DNA from: Notolepis coatsorum
Taxonomy: Eukaryota; Chordata; Actinopteri; Aulopiformes; Paralepididae
Assembly (NCBI GenBank): GCA_963971535.1
Contig: OZ020601.1
Location: 16,152,140-16,216,139, forward strand
Direction of reading: 5' to 3'
Length of the DNA stretch: 64,000 nt
Below the pieces are notes generated by a model. That model was given only the letters and a program-made list of their open reading frames with translations, ran no database searches and was not told the origin of the DNA. Each line of letters opens with the position of its first letter. Within the stretch, counting starts at the first letter, position 1. A program made the position numbers and the translations under genes. This document shows positions 9,975 to 21,459 of this stretch, piece by piece.

Positions 9975-10854
9975 CAGGGCTGAACAGTGCAAGATATATG
10001 TTGCACGTGCTACAGCAACATCGGTATGTGCAATGAATGGATTTACTTCAGTAGCACCCGTGCGATAGGCATTCGGTTCATATCGATACTCTTATTTTGA
10101 AAATCCTGTGGCAAGTCTCATCTCCGCAGAAGCGCAGCTCCAGCCATAATATCTATGGCTCCGGCAGCTAGCAACGTTCGGTTCATATCGATACTCTTAT
10201 TTTGAAAATCCCGTGGAGTCGACTCGTATCCACTCGGCTCTACAGCACAGCGAAGTAGCGTCTGGAACGCGGACATTGCAACAGAGCAAGGCTAGTGTGC
10301 CTATTTTGCTACCCAAAACAAGTCCCTGCTGTTTTATTCCGCAACGGGTCAAATGCATCTAACATGCTTTGCAATCCTTGCCATTCCTTTATGACCACGT
10401 CGTGTTAAAGGCCGAAATTAACGTTACGTTAGCGTAAGCTAACAACAAGCTAACGCTGATCAGAGCCATACAGACAGAGAGAACAGCAGAGTCGGGACTG
10501 GGAAGGAGGCGGCGCAGGCATTCCCCCTTCTGTGTGTGTGTGCGTTTGAAAAGATCAGATGAAGTCAGACGAGTATATTATATTGATAGTAAATGTACTG
10601 AGGGTGGACAGATAATGTTGATATTTAAACATAAAAAATACAATACATAATAAATGTATTCATCATCATGCAACATAAAACAATTGCTGGAACGGTTTGG
10701 GAGAGGAAGGGGTTTTAGGTTGCGTGTTGTGAGTTGTGAGTTCCAAATAAAAGTTTAAAGCTCAATATATCAAAACGTGGCACTTTACAGTGAACAGGAG
10801 GTATATTTGTATTAAAAACAATAGATGGTTTTTCCTTTAAAAGTCTGGAAGAGG

Positions 10855-11268
10855 AGGGGCGGTCAGGTGGCATAGCAGAGATTGCGCTCGTCACCAACGC
10901 AGGAGACGTTGCTACCAGCTTGGCTGGTCGTTCATACTAATACAATTGGCAGTATTAGGGGGTGGGAAGCTGGTGGGTGGGAATCTGGCGTTGTGGACAG
11001 CGACGCCTACAGGTCCGGTCTCGGCGCTTGCTCAGCGGGGGCAGGACTTGGTGGAGATAGCGTGCCCTCCCACGTCCTCGCTGCCAAGTGAAAAGACGTC
11101 ACTGGCAGTCGCCGCACGTATCGGAGGAAGCGTGCGATCGGCTTCGGGACGCCCTTGTAGGAGAACATGCGTACAACAACCAGGTAGGGAAGGGGGGGAA
11201 TTGGCACAACGACTAAATTGGGACGGGGAGAAAAACAGAAAAATTTGAGAAAGAGAAGGTAAAAAAAT
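10855..11268 (+). mobile_element. tRNA-derived SINE (SINE-B1)
   Basis: Starts with a GGCGGTCAGGTGGCATAGCA-type promoter head and runs through CTTGGCTGGTCG, a CAATTGGCAGTATTAG block, TTGTGGACAGCGACGCCTAC, GTATCGGAGGAAGCGTG and ACGACTAAATTGGGACGGGG to an A-rich GAGAAAAA tail. Flanked by near-perfect 17-bp duplications differing at one base (10838-10854 and 11269-11285), the mark of LINE-mediated insertion. Three more copies are in this window. Confidence 0.85.
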
Positions 11269-11733
11269 TAAAAATCTGGAAGAGGTAAATTAATTCTTTC
11301 AAATTATATTTTCTTTACCTTTTTTGAGTTGATCTAAATGTTACCGATTGTGTTAAATGGGCTTATGAAGTTATGATATCGTCTCATATCGTATCGTGGC
11401 AGATATCGGCAAATATCGTATCGTTGTCCAAAGAATCTATATCGTATCGTGATGAAACTGGTGATTCCCACCCCTAGTAGAGTCCATACATCCAACACCA
11501 AATCCCATAATTCCTTACACGTAACGTGTCTGGCTGTGTGACGTGAACTTGTCAGCATGAAAATGACAGCCAAACATGGCACTGCAACTAAATAACACAA
11601 ATACAATAGGCACATTTGTGACTGTTACAAATATAACACGTTTTATACTTGTGCTACAAGATTTTGGCCTGTGCTACAAAACTATCAACCTCTGTAGCAC
11701 CAGTGCTATGTGCAAAAAAAGTGAACGTACAGC

Positions 11734-12590
11734 TAGGGGTGGACGGTATAAACGGTATACGGTATAAAAGGTATGAATTTGCTCTACGGTATGGATTTTG
11801 ACTATACCTTGTAACCGGTAGAGCAGCTCTAAAATAGCAATGACGTCATGTAACCACAGCACGACTATTTCACTCGCATTTGCCCCTAAAAATAGATAGA
11901 ATTAGTCATAGATAATAGATATGTGCAAACTGGAAAAAGTTATTTAGGAGGCTTCGCGCAGTGGGCGTGTCAACACGCAATTGTCATTTCATAATAAACA
12001 CATATCACCGCGGCGCACAGCAAGTTTCAATTTCAGTTCCTGGCATTTTTAACCAGTGGAGAAAGGTAAGAGATTTCCCTATTGTTTTTCTTATATGAAT
12101 TATTCTACGTTAATAAAACATACCTGGTGATCAACTACAGTTTGCTGTGAACATTATGATGTGTGTAGTGTTCTGACGGCTGGGCAGCGCGAGCTGGATG
12201 CTGGATTTGTGCAATACTCCAATTCAGCCATTGGCAATTCAGCCATTGGGTGGGGGGGCGCTGTTGAGCGGGCCTGTGACCGGACCTGGAAGCGCCCCTA
12301 CTCTGCGGCTCTGCAGTTGCATACTATTGGGATTCGTTGGGAGCAGCACGGAGTCTCGACTCTGGACTTATTTTATTTGGAATATAATGACTGTATACGC
12401 AAAAGTAGCCTAGTTTTAAGTTAAAATATTATAAATCTACATGCCTTGAGGATGTCATTCTTTATATAGCCTGCCTATCGGGCAAAAAAAATTATTCTAA
12501 CGGAAACACTGATACCGTGATATATACCGTTACCGTCTATGCTTCAACTTATACCGTGATATACATTTTAGACCATACCGTCCACCCCTA
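11734..12590. mobile_element. Element K: hAT-type transposon nested in J
   Basis: Ends TAGGGGTGGACGGTAT and ATACCGTCCACCCCTA are exact inverted repeats; perfect 8-bp duplication CGTACAGC (11726-11733 and 12591-12598). It inserted only a few bases from the right end of J. Subterminal ACGGTAT/ATACCGT repeats are present. The ORFs at 12161-12424 match nothing I recognise. Confidence 0.88.
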
Positions 12591-12602
12591 CGTACAGCCC
12601 TG

Positions 12603-15185
12603 CAAAGTAATTTGCGATTTATTATACTTTATACTTATAGCACACAGTTTGTTGCATTAATGGAATTGTAAAGCAACAAAAAGAAAATGTCTGACTTTTT
12701 ATTGCTGTTTTTACCTGTTATAACAAAGGAAAACCTCAAACTCTTATGAAGAGGAGAAAAAAGACTGTCTGTGTAGACCTACTTTTAAATAAAACACAGA
12801 AGAGGAGACAAAACACTGGTGTCTATAGACTGACTTTGAAATAAAACCCTGAACTATTCAGGTATATTTGAGTCCTTCACTTATTTGTGGAACATTTATA
12901 AAATAAAAAGTAGTCCACTTTGAAAAAAGACTAGCATGTGTAGACCGACTTTGAAATAAAACACAGAAGAGGAGAAAAAACACTGGCATCTGTAGACCTA
13001 CTTTGACCTACGTTACAACTAACCTAAAGTTAGTTTAGGTTCGTGTTAACGTTAGATAATGTACAAAATTAACGTTTTCCGCTGCTATAGACGTCGCTCT
13101 TTTATTTTGAAACCCCCCAGAAAGGAAGTCATTATATTTGCTTTGTTGACCGTCCGGTTCTGTGTTAGCTCCGGCTAGCTACGTGCAGTAGTTAGTATTA
13201 TATTATTAATACCAGCCATTGGATTACTGTTTTCTAAATTGGGGAGGCTTTTAATCGTCAAGGTAAGAGGATTTTAAGTCATGGTATCCATAAACTTCAA
13301 TCGGTTCGGATCTTTTGAATGAATGAGAATATCAACAAACACGGCTTCACGTTGAAATCACTGACTGCGCCCAGAGACGAGTGGTTAGGCAAAAAAGATT
13401 TCCGAGTATATTTGCTTAGAAAACGTAATTGTCGAATTCAATTATTTTTTATTTCTCCATGTGGTAAATACACAGGTCACAACATGTTTACAGGAACGTT
13501 TTGGAGTTGTATTTGGATTGTATTTCGTGACTGTAGGACTCTGTAGGGAACGTCAGGCTATTGCACCGCCCCACTTCCAGTGATGAAGCTAAGCTACGCT
13601 AACGGAGCTACTGTTCCCAAAGCTAAATGCACGCACAGAGACAAAAAGGTATGTATCTTCTTGTCTAACTCCAGGGACGATGTTAAATAAGCTAATTTCC
13701 CAAAATTTTGGAGTTTTCCTTTAAATGTTAAATAAAAGGACCACAGTAATGAGGCAGGAGGAACATATTTTTTTGCACTATAATGGTAAAATTATTCAAA
13801 AATGTGCCCCTAAAAGATATTCTGTGCCCCTAGGGCAAGTGTGCCCCTAGTGAAAAAGCTTAGCGTACAGCCCTGCCTCAATGTATCAACTTTAAACATA
13901 CACTAAATGTTAATGTTAATTTCCATTATTTCCACCATGTGCAACATTTCCTAAGAACAGCAATGTCTATTCTATCAACTCCAAATCTGTGCTATGAGCT
14001 CAATTCTCCCGGTGCATGCAGAAGTAGAATTGCTGTCTTGTTTTGGATGAATGAGTAGAAATGAAAAACGGAAATCTTCTTTTATTAAAGTAGTTTTGAC
14101 ATGTGATATAGATAAATATATCGTCTAATACAGCAATGGATTATGGGTAAATGCAACGTTAAAGCAGTGCCAATGTAAGACTGACTTTACATTAAACGAA
14201 TGACAATAATATAGTATAAAGTAGGGTATTATTTCGACTAAAGAATGGTGTTGTCTCACCCTACTCGCAAGTTGAGGGAGAGCACCATACATATACACTG
14301 AGAAACCACGGCCGAGAGTGAGCTCTCCGTGAACAACCCCACTTTGCCGGCCTTCCAAAAAGAAGAGAAGAGGAAGCTTCTCTGCCTTTTGTAGGTAGTT
14401 GTAGAATGTAATACATTTTGCGCTAAACCCCTCCTTTATCCGGTCGCTCTTCTTCTTCGGGTCGCAACCGTCTTCCGGTCTGACTTCCTGTGCTAACGTT
14501 CTAATCTACACTGCTGCCACCTGTCGTCACGGAGGGGAATTGCAGCCATTTTGTAAAAATGAACAAACATTTTTAAAAAACAGGAAAAATACGGGAACCG
14601 GGATGACGGCGGGAAGGAAGGTTAAAATATGTGACAATCCCGGGAAAAACTGGATGGTTGACAGCTATGGCTTGTGGGCGTGATGGTGTCCATAGCAGCA
14701 GACTGTCTCTGGCATAGTGTTCATGTCAACTTGTCCAGTTTTCTCCTTCTAAATCAACTTCTCCTCAGTGATCCTTGTGAAATAAAGTGCGTAAATGAAC
14801 AATATCTTGGTTGGAGTATAACGACACTAATCTGCTCTCTTTCAGCGGATGTCGCTGATATCGCTTTCTGTCTGTGCGTACAATACGTTGTGCAATAAGG
14901 CGCTTGTTGCTCTAATTGCTCAGCTGCGGCTGGGCTGCACTAACAGGGTTAATATGTCGGCACGGCAGCCCTTTTGCCCTCCAACAACCTCCCCTCTGGT
15001 GCTACACACTAGGCTCCCTGAGTGGTTAGTAGTGCACAGATACTGGTGCCCGGGCCTCTTTCTCTCCCTCCATGATTATCATTGTGCCACGAGGTGGCTA
15101 GCACTGTGACTGCTGCTGGGTCTGTTTGGACCCCTAGGATTTGTATTTTGATTTGAATGGTGTGGAGATCTAGGTCTTCTGTACT
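12603..15185. other. Repeat-derived intergenic region
   Basis: Near 13800-13875, GTGCCCCTAG repeats lead to GCGTACAGCCCTG, a right end like that of J, so 12.6-13.9 kb is probably another degraded hAT copy. About 13640-13720 resembles the foldback at 5.4 kb. About 14560-14665 has CGGGAACCGGGATGACGG and CGGGAAAAACTGGATGG, like the ends of another hAT family. AAGACTGTCTGTGTAGACCTACTTT-like blocks repeat at 12.75-13.0 kb. No host exon can be supported. Confidence 0.4.
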
Positions 15186-15352
15186 GTGTCTGTGGTTAGT
15201 GTCAGTGTAGAGTCTGTGGTTAGTGTCAGTGTAGAGTCTGGTTAGTGTCAGTGTAGAGTATGTGGTTAGTGTCAGTGTAGAGTCTGTGGTTAGTGTCCGT
15301 GTAGAGTCTGGTTAGTGTCAGTGTAGAGTCTGTGGTTAGTGTCAGTGTAGAG
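15186..15352 (+). repeat. 24-bp minisatellite, left portion
   Basis: Repeats of GTGGTTAGTGTCAGTGTAGA plus GTCT, some units shortened. It resumes at 16361-16488 after hAT element G. Confidence 0.88.
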
Positions 15353-16360
15353 CAGGGGTCAGCAACCTTTTTGACATGGAGTGCCTGTTTGAAATATAGT
15401 TGTAACTAGTGTGCCTCAACAATATTCCATGCATCGTAATTTTCTTTCTCATAATCAAGTATTTTTAATAATTTTTACATTATTACATCATTATTGTTAT
15501 TGTTATTATTAACAATATTATTATGATGGTTGTATCAACCCTAAATCTGAGTTGGGGGGGGGGATGCAATGCAGACAAACAGCTGCATACAGTGTGACCA
15601 TTTCACTCACATTTGCCCATTCATTTTTGGACACATCACACACCATCGGTGTGTGTACTGTACGTGTGCTGTCATAGCTCCACCTACAGGCCTAATGGAA
15701 AACACCAGGAGAACACCAGGATGTGAATGGAGGGTGAATGTGAGGTATATCGTGTAAATACGTTTTGATTGATCGCAAGACTATACTGTAAAAAAATAAA
15801 TAATAATAAGTTACCAGAACTTAAAAATATTGAGTTCAGTTACTGTGCATTAAGGTTTTCAGTTTTCAATCCATAATAAGTTAACAGAAAAATAAGTACA
15901 CAACCACATTATTTCAACCTAATAAAACTATGTTTATTGTCATTGTTTTAAGAACACAAGTTGACTTGGTAATACTCACATTTTGAGAAAAAAATTTGGC
16001 TTTTAACATGTGCAATGTTCAATGAAATAGAAAAATAAATAATAAAATGTGTTGATTAATCCCACTGGTCACAATGGTGACCGTAATAATGTTTTTGTTA
16101 TAAGGCTCTGCAAATGTTACTGAATGATGTAGCAAATGTATTTTCAGCTAAATTGAAATAATAAACAAATAAAGGGTCTCAATTAAATATGTGGTAGTAA
16201 AAAGAACCTGTGGGAGGATTTCAACAAGATAAATGCGACAACAGTGCAAAATATTTCACTAATATTTCAAAGCAAAAAAAAAAAAATCATATATATTTTT
16301 TTTAATGCTGCCCCCTGTGCCTATGAAAATGCCCTGCGTGCCTAGGGTTGCCTACCCCTG
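15353..16360. mobile_element. Element G: hAT (Charlie-like) inserted in a minisatellite
   Basis: Left end CAGGGGTCAGCAACCTTT and right end GGGTTGCCTACCCCTG are inverted repeats with a few mismatches; the perfect 8-bp duplication GTGTAGAG (15345-15352 and 16361-16368) is part of the minisatellite unit. AGTGCC...GCCCTGCGTGCC motifs near both ends fit CAGGGGT-type hAT families. AT-rich interior, no transposase seen. Confidence 0.88.
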
Positions 16361-16488
16361 GTGTAGAGTGTGGTTCGTGTCAGTGTAGAGACTGGTTAGT
16401 GTCAGTGTAGAGACTGTGGTTAGTGTCAGTGTAGAGTCTGTGGTTAGTGTCAGTGTAGAGTCTGTGGTTAGTGTCAGTGTAGAGTAGA
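16361..16488 (+). repeat. 24-bp minisatellite, right portion
   Basis: Continuation of the GTGGTTAGTGTCAGTGTAGA array on the far side of element G, showing that G inserted into an existing array. Confidence 0.88.
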
Positions 16489-17098
16489 GCTGCTGCGATA
16501 ACCGCATTACCGCGGTATCGCTGTTAGATCACGCCCACCGCAGAGTTAGGCTGAATACCGCATCACCACTGTTTTTTATAATAATAATAAAGTACCACCC
16601 AGACGTTGGGCTTGCGGCTCTGCAGATATACCCTACTCGGTTCCAAGCGACCCTATTGGGTAGAAGTGAAGTGGTACCAGAAAAGTCACGTGAAACACTG
16701 CAGACCACTGATTGGTCAGAAGAGACGCGTCACACGTTGCAGCGTCCTACACAAAAGCAGAAAGCCGCCATCTTTACTGCCTCGCTAAGATTCATTTCAT
16801 TCAGGATTTGTTTGCAACAGGACGACCAAGTGCAATAAACAAAAAAGGATGGATTCACTGTATTCTGCCTCATTTATTTCAACCCAATTTACCACAGAGC
16901 GGAGAGTTTAGTGTCACACAAAGATCGCTGATGTGTTAAGCTTGTTGTTGTGTTAGCCTAACGCTAACATCAGCAGATAGACACGATAGGTATCGTTAAA
17001 CCCGGGTTGCTTGGTAGAATAGACACAATGAGAGGTAACGTTAGCTTTAGCAGAATAGACACAACGAGAGTCTGGTTAATGTTGTTATTAGGGCTGTC
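16489..17098. mobile_element. Degraded hAT-like end
   Basis: TAGAGCTGCTGCGATAACCG followed by TACCGCGGTATCGC looks like a hAT terminus. GCGGCTCTGCAGATATACCC at about 16615 also occurs in the D-like core (about 2028), hinting at a shared interior. No right end could be placed. Confidence 0.4.
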
Positions 17099-18209
17099 TT
17101 AAATACTTCGAAGCTTCGTTCGATGGCACAAGCTTCAAACATTAAAAAAAAAATCGAAGTTTAAAAAAAAAAATCAAAAAAAAGTTTTTCAATTTTTACT
17201 TCGATTTGTGTGTGTGTGTGTGAACTACCCATCCCAGTTAGGACAGCCGAATCCCGTCCAATCTTTCGCCGTCGACTAAAGACTCACTTCTTCAACCATT
17301 ATCTGAAATGATAAAAAAAAAAAAAAAAAAATCTAACCGTGACTAACCTTACTGTCATGCACTTGTCCTAATACACTAACCTACACTGTAACACGCAACA
17401 CTTTGATGAACATTGTTACTCAGCTGATAGAGTTGTACCCTTCTTGCTGTCTTGTCGTACAGAACTTGTAAGTGTGTGCACGCGCCTTGTAGAATTCCAC
17501 ACATAAGAAAGAAGGATACTGGGATGAATAAACAAAATAAGAAATAAAATGTAGAAATGCATGCAATACATAAATAAATATGAATCTCCATATATGAAAT
17601 ATAACATTTAGATAAGGTGCTACTGAGATGTTTTGGTGAGTTCTTTGTTTTTTTGTGGAAGTTGCCCTTCTTAAAAATGCATGAAGATTCACTGATAATT
17701 GGTCTGTAGTGGAGTCTACAAGGTCTACATTGCCGGACCATGTAGAATCCGGACCTTGTAGACTGACATAATTCTGTGCATAGTTTAGTCTACACGGGCC
17801 ATATTTCAAATAATCAAAATCTTACTTCATTCATCTTAAACATTCTTGATTTGGGGGATTGGTAGTTCCCATGAAATCTGAAGTTGTTCAAACGACAACA
17901 GCGATCCACCTTGAATTAAATCACACAGCCGAGTGAAACCTTGTTGTTTCGTCACAGTCACGAAAGGGACTACTTAATTAATTAATCCAACCCACTTTAT
18001 TTATAGAGCACATTTAAAAACAACAACGTTTACGAAAGTGCTGTACAAGTCCCACAACATAAGATAAAAAAATTTAAAATATTTAAAAAAAATATAAAAA
18101 AAAACATTTTCTTTATTTTTATTTTTTATTTTTTTCGAATCTTCGAATTAAAATCGAAGCTCGGCCCCGAAGCTTCGATTGCCAAAAAAAGCTTCGAAGG
18201 TCAACCCTA
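17099..18209. mobile_element. Element I: hAT-type transposon
   Basis: Ends TAGGGCTGTCTTAAATACTT and CGAAGGTCAACCCTA, flanked by the perfect 8-bp duplication GTTGTTAT (17091-17098 and 18210-18217). CGAAGCTTCG repeats line both subterminal regions. The interior contains an L2 3' end (next entry), so I carries a retrotransposon fragment. Confidence 0.85.
17230..17475 (+). mobile_element. L2-type LINE 3' fragment inside element I
   Basis: TCTTTCGCCGTCGACTAAAG translates as a short FRRRLKTHFFNHYL-like C terminus, typical of L2 ORF2 ends, followed by the 3'UTR block GATGAACATTGTTACTCAGC and CGTACAGAACTTGTAAG. The same 3' block occurs inverted at 35154-35345 and in plus orientation at 55640-55760. 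Confidence 0.55.
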
Positions 18210-18221
18210 GTTGTTATTTAT

Positions 18222-18686
18222 TAATTGATTGAAACTGTGTTGCTGCAAGCCCTCGGACATAGCTATGCTCACGGAGATTTCAGTGTACACAAGCGGCCCC
18301 ACCTGCATCCCCACACGGAGACAAACAGAGTAGTACCTGCAGTGGAAGAAGTACCAGGTAGAGCTGCCGCGGTATTGATTTTTTCCTTACCGCACAAATT
18401 TGCTAAATATTTCCGACCGCGGCGATAACCGGGCCAAAAAAAGTCTACTCTTTATAGCATATAGCCTGTCTCTAGTCTAATGGCGCTTTTCCACTGCATA
18501 GTACCTACTCGACTCGACCCGCTTTAGGTACCTGGTATTTCGTTCCTTTTCCACTGCAGGTACTACTCCGTTTGTCTCAGTGTGCGGATGCAGGCGGGGC
18601 CGCTTGTGTACACTGAAATCTCCGTGAGCATAGCTATGTCCGAGGGCTTGCAGCAAGCCAGAGTTTAACACAGTTTCAATCAATTA
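18222..18686. repeat. Inverted repeat (foldback MITE) with disrupted loop
   Basis: Arms about 18222-18347 and 18548-18686 are reverse complements (TAATTGATTGAAACTGTGT outermost, GGACATAGCTATGCTCACGG and CTGCAGTGGAA further in). The left arm lacks about a dozen bases present on the right. The spacer holds TAGAGCTGCCGCGGTAT, a hAT-like end, and TTTTCCACTGCATAGTACC, known from a fish MITE family. Confidence 0.7.
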
Positions 18687-18929
18687 TGTGTGTGTGTGTT
18701 TGGCTAAAGTGGATAGAAAACACTACTGTGCAAAAGTATTTTATATAAATAGTCTTGGATGTAAATAAGATTTTTTTATTAGTGTGCCAGTAGACTACTC
18801 TAATTATTTTTTAAAGCATCTTCATGGTTTAATAATGCAAACATATGTTGCAGGGACTTATTATAATCATCATATTGGCGTGACTGTATGCATCAAAGGG
18901 TTAAAGCTAGCATTTTTAAGTGCTTTAGA

Positions 18930-19130
18930 GGAAATGTCAAAATATCGCAATATATATCGTGTATCGTGATATGGCCAAAAAATATCGCAATATCATTTAG
19001 AGGCCATATCGCCCATAGGGCTGGGCGATATGACGATATTATATAAATATCTGGTACAGTTCATTAACGATACACTTTTTTAACGTATCGTGGATATCGT
19101 GATGTTTTGCCCAAGAGGATTGTGTCGCGT
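18930..19130. mobile_element. Two abutting element-A-type hAT ends
   Basis: GGCCATATCGCCCA at 19001-19015 is a right end of the A type and runs straight into TAGGGCTGGGCGATATGACG, a left end of the same type. Neither partner end was found. Confidence 0.5.
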
Positions 19131-19620
19131 CAATCTTTTGAACAACGCCGCCCCCACACATACACTACTGCATCAAAGTTACTACTTATTAACAAAGGCA
19201 TTCGTTTTGTGGCATTAACGTTATATAGTTACACGTTCAATAACATCAGCGTATTTACGCAAACATAGCAACGTCCTATGACGACATAGATAGCAAGCAT
19301 TACTGTTCATATCTCATACCGCGATCAAAGCTGTCTGTGTGTGTGTGTGTGTGTGGCTGTTTACCGTTGAGTGCAGAAGGTGGCGTGGGGAGCGCCGCGC
19401 TACGAGGGCCATTTCATGTATGCACGAGGAAGGATAATAATAATCTAGCATTGATTTCAGGAAGATTCGATAATCAGGCGAAAAATGACAACATGTTTAG
19501 TGTATTCCACTAAAACGCTATTATCGCGTCTTTTCCTGGGATTACTAAGAATCACAAACTACTCATATTCAAAACGGTATAAAACGGAAATGTACGGATG
19601 AAAAAACAATCTGTTTTGTA

Positions 19621-20931
19621 TAGGGCTGCAACTAACGATTATTTTGGTAGTCTACTAATCTAACGATTATTTCTGTCACACCCTCCATCTCTGCTTCCTG
19701 TGGGCGTGGCTCATTTTCAGGGCTCCAGTGCATGTTTTACCTCACATGCTCAAGTCTGCACACCTGTGAATGTCACCCTACCTCTGCCTTAACATGATCC
19801 CATAGCAAATTTAAATAAGGACTCATGAAACATTTGAATTTGGATCTTAATTAAGCTACTTGCTTAATCAAATGTATTTTAATAACAAATACAATAATCA
19901 ATCATAATAAACAAATTAAATAATACAAATTAAAGTGCAAGTTTAAATGTAAAGATAATGTTTTAAAAGTAGCAGCCTCTGCCCCAGCATTGGTCCAAGA
20001 GGGTGACGTGGATCCACTCACAGCTGTAAGGGGAGAGGAGAGGAGAGGAGAGGAGAGGAGAGGAGAGGAGAGGAGAGGAGAGGAGAGGAGAGGAGGACGA
20101 GGACGAGGACGAGGACAAGTCAGATCACAGACTTCTAGGTCTTTTGTTTGCTGTGTGTGAGTGAAAAGAGCTGTGTGTGTGTCTTACTCTGATCTCCTGC
20201 AGAGGAACACACCATTTACAAATGACAGTGTCCATAAAGGAACCCGTGATTGCATTGCTATAGCAAACTTATAAATCATCAGATATAAGATAGCTAGCAC
20301 TAACGTTCCCTGTCTCTGCAGTCTTAGCTTAACTTTTTTCAACTGAGAAAAAAAAGCAGCCTAGTCTAGACCATGGCGCTATATAGACAGTGGACGGTGG
20401 CACTAGCTATCTTAACTTACCTATCCAGTCTGGAAAAATACGACACTTGGTGCTAATTCACGGAGCTGTAAACACCGGTAGCCTAGCCAAGCTCTAGTCA
20501 ATGTGCTCTAGTGTAGGCTGTAAGCTTGCCGCTGTTTAACGTTAGCTAACGTTACATAGTAGTTGGTGGACTGGACACGCAGCCTCAACAACATATTAAC
20601 TGAAATAGCGTTCGCTTAGCAAGCATTATCCATGAGACATTCTGTTTTCCAACATGTAAACTAAAACGTACCCACATGATCCGAGTAGCTGTCATCACGG
20701 AGTGCTCGCTGCTGCTTTCTTCTTCTTTGTTGTTAGTACAGTCATGTAGCAGTCATGGCAGACAAGGGAAATTATACTGCCCCTGCACTTCCTGTGGTGC
20801 ATTTGCGCAGTTTTGAATGAACGTTACCGGCTCTCTGTTTACTTTTTATACGACGCATAGACACAAATTTTGCGTCAACGAATTTTTATGATCGACGTCG
20901 TCGATTATGTCGACTAATCGTTGCAGCCCTA
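19621..20931. mobile_element. Element F2: hAT transposon, relative of F1
   Basis: Ends TAGGGCTGCAACTAACGATT and TAATCGTTGCAGCCCTA; flanks GTTTTGTA (19613-19620) and GTTTTGTG (20932-20939) match at 7 of 8. It shares CATGATCCCATAGCAAATTT and TTTGAATTTGGATCTTAA with F1 in inverse order. It has a GGAGA microsatellite where F1 has a minisatellite. Confidence 0.8.
20033..20118 (+). repeat. GGAGA microsatellite
   Basis: About 14 copies of GGAGA followed by a few GGACGA units, inside element F2. Confidence 0.92.
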
Positions 20932-21109
20932 GTTTTGTGCATGTTGACTGGAAGCAACTCACTGACAATCGACGGGTGTATTAGACCCATAGCTATAATA
21001 TAAGATATATTTTAAGCACTCAAATCTCGCAGTCTCCCCATTGATTAAAGCGATGGCGTTCTAGCGCCCCCTGGCTCATTAAGCGATGGCGCTGAATGAG
21101 TTGAGGTAC

Positions 21110-21455
21110 ACGTATCCGCACCGAACCGTTTCAGTGTACCGTACCGAACGGCTGTGTACCAAACGAATACAACGGTATGTTAACCACTAACGACCGCCCA
21201 CCGGGGCTGTTTTTTTTCACAATCTATTATATATATTTTTTTTTCTTTTTTTTTTACAAGTCAATTATTAATTTCAATATAGAATATTCGTTGACAGCCC
21301 TACAAGTACAATTAGTTACTGCACACTACATCACCCCTGAGTGGAACATGGAAAGCCAAACTTTCCCCCACTGTACCGAAAACCCGCACGAACCTTGACT
21401 TCAAAACCGAGGTACGTACCGTACCGTGGTTTTTGTGTACCGTTACACCCGTAAA
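21110..21455 (-). mobile_element. hAT remnant (GTAACGGTACAC-type end)
   Basis: The right side ends with GTGGTTTTTGTGTACCGTTAC then ACCC, and the left carries ACCGAACCGTTTCAGTGTAC; both are known from TAGGGGTGTAACGGTAC-type fish hAT elements. GTTGACAGCCCTA near 21290 is the right end of a further, unplaced element. Confidence 0.5.
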
Positions 21456-21459
21456 AGAT

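Larger units (their letters stand above)
9975..12602. mobile_element. Element J: composite hAT-type region (CAGGGCTG ends)
   Basis: Left CAGGGCTGAACAGTGC and right GTACAGCCCTG. GTGCTAC/GTAGCAC motifs cluster near both ends (about 10005-10055 and 11640-11710), which is usual for hAT subterminal repeats. Flanks share only a weak CAAAG and no clear 8-bp duplication. Inside are SINE-B1, an isolated hAT right end (ACTGGTGATTCCCACCCCTA near 11475) and element K. A 36-bp direct repeat (TTCATATCGATACTCTTATT) occurs at about 10076 and 10180. Confidence 0.5.
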
